Positions 6,182 to 6,636 of a stretch of 6,636 nucleotides of DNA are shown piece by piece. Source of the DNA: an uncultured Clostridia bacterium (GTDB taxonomy: Bacteria > Bacillota > Clostridia > Christensenellales > Borkfalkiaceae); the NCBI GenBank assembly GCA_947629845.1, contig CANRFD010000073.1, positions 1 through 6,636 of the forward strand, read 5' to 3'. The translations under genes and the position numbers were made by a program. Every line of letters begins with the position of its first letter. Position 1 is the first letter of the stretch. Under the pieces are notes generated by a model, which saw only the letters and a list, made by a program, of their open reading frames with translations, did no database searches and was not told the DNA's origin.

Positions 6182-6636
6182 ATGGAACTGAAGGAATTTT
6201 TCTGTAAATGCTGCACGGCGCCGCTCGACCCGGGGAAGGCGGTGGGGCGGGTCATCCGCTGCGTGCACTGCGGTACATACTTTACCATGGCGAAGGAGAG
6301 CGAGCCGAAAGTTCAGAACTTCTTGAACCAAGCGGAACACGACCTCGATACCTGCAACTTCGAGGGCGCATATGCGGCGTATCAGAAGGCCGCGGAACTC
6401 GATAAAGAGGAGCCCGAGGCATACTTCGGCATGGCGCTTGCGAAGTTCAAAGTACAATATTTGAAGGACGAGACGAGCGACCCGCCGCGGCTGCAGCCCA
6501 TTTGCCATGAGATCTCCGAGAAGAGTTTCTCTGCGGATAAACACTACTTACGGGCGTTGGAGCTTGCGAGCAAGGAGCAGAAGCGGGTCTACCGCGAGAA
6601 GGCTGCCGAGATCGACGAGATAAGAGACCAGTTCAA
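6182..6636 (+). CDS. Zinc-ribbon plus TPR-like helical protein, 3'-truncated, function unknown
   Basis: An open frame starts at ATG 6182 and runs off the window end without a stop (151 codons visible). The N-terminus is a small zinc ribbon, CX2C-X15-CX2C (C8, C11, C27, C30), opening MELKEFFCKCC. From about residue 44 come amphipathic helices of TPR type (LNQAEHDL, then EGAYAAYQKAAELD and EAYFGMALAKFKVQYL), then LQPICHEIS and a charged helix ending near IDEIRDQF. This order matches, from memory, a family common in Clostridia in which a CxxC ribbon and helical repeats precede a variable C-terminus, in some members a TIR domain. Which C-terminus this protein has cannot be seen. It lies 18 nt after miaB, likely in the same operon. 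The catalytic role, if any, is unknown; a protein-protein scaffold or sensor is a reasonable guess. Confidence 0.8.
   Translation, partial: MELKEFFCKCCTAPLDPGKAVGRVIRCVHCGTYFTMAKESEPKVQNFLNQAEHDLDTCNFEGAYAAYQKAAELDKEEPEAYFGMALAKFKVQYLKDETSDPPRLQPICHEISEKSFSADKHYLRALELASKEQKRVYREKAAEIDEIRDQF

Overview
The window is a compact, G+C-rich stretch of bacterial chromosome with strong G/C bias at third codon positions. It holds five genes with almost no intergenic space, and nothing marks it as mobile or phage-derived: no insertion sequence, CRISPR array, tRNA or rRNA was seen. The best guess is an uncultured or anaerobic member of the Bacillota, class Clostridia. The reasons are purine-rich Shine-Dalgarno sites, a sigma-A-type promoter with an extended -10, a short ThiI without a rhodanese domain next to a NifS-type desulfurase, a Thermotoga/Clostridia-like sirtuin, and a last gene of a zinc-ribbon/helical-repeat family that I associate with Clostridia. 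This placement is inference from gene content and style only.

Layout. Positions 1-716 (+) hold the C-terminal ~60% of a class I cysteine desulfurase. After one base comes thiI (718-1869, +), the tRNA 4-thiouridine synthetase. These two read as one operon in which the desulfurase feeds sulfur to ThiI. A bifunctional class A penicillin-binding protein (1870-4050, -) runs head-on into thiI, and the two stop codons abut in one palindrome, TGATCA. The only real intergenic region (4051-4148) is AT-rich. It carries a near-consensus promoter for the rightward genes and a perfect 10-bp inverted repeat, one arm of which covers the -35 box. That promoter drives a sirtuin deacylase (4149-4856, +), miaB (4853-6163, +; overlaps by ATGA) and, 18 nt further on, a zinc-ribbon/helical-repeat protein (6182 onward) cut by the window end.

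How the genes relate. Three genes concern sulfur modification of tRNA: the desulfurase and ThiI make s4U8, and MiaB makes ms2i6A37. The class A PBP makes and cross-links peptidoglycan outside the membrane. The sirtuin is an NAD-dependent protein deacylase whose tight coupling to miaB is notable but unexplained.

Most of the window is housekeeping. The points most worth a second look are the inverted repeat over the divergent promoter region, the sirtuin-miaB coupling, and the truncated last gene, whose missing C-terminus may carry an effector domain.
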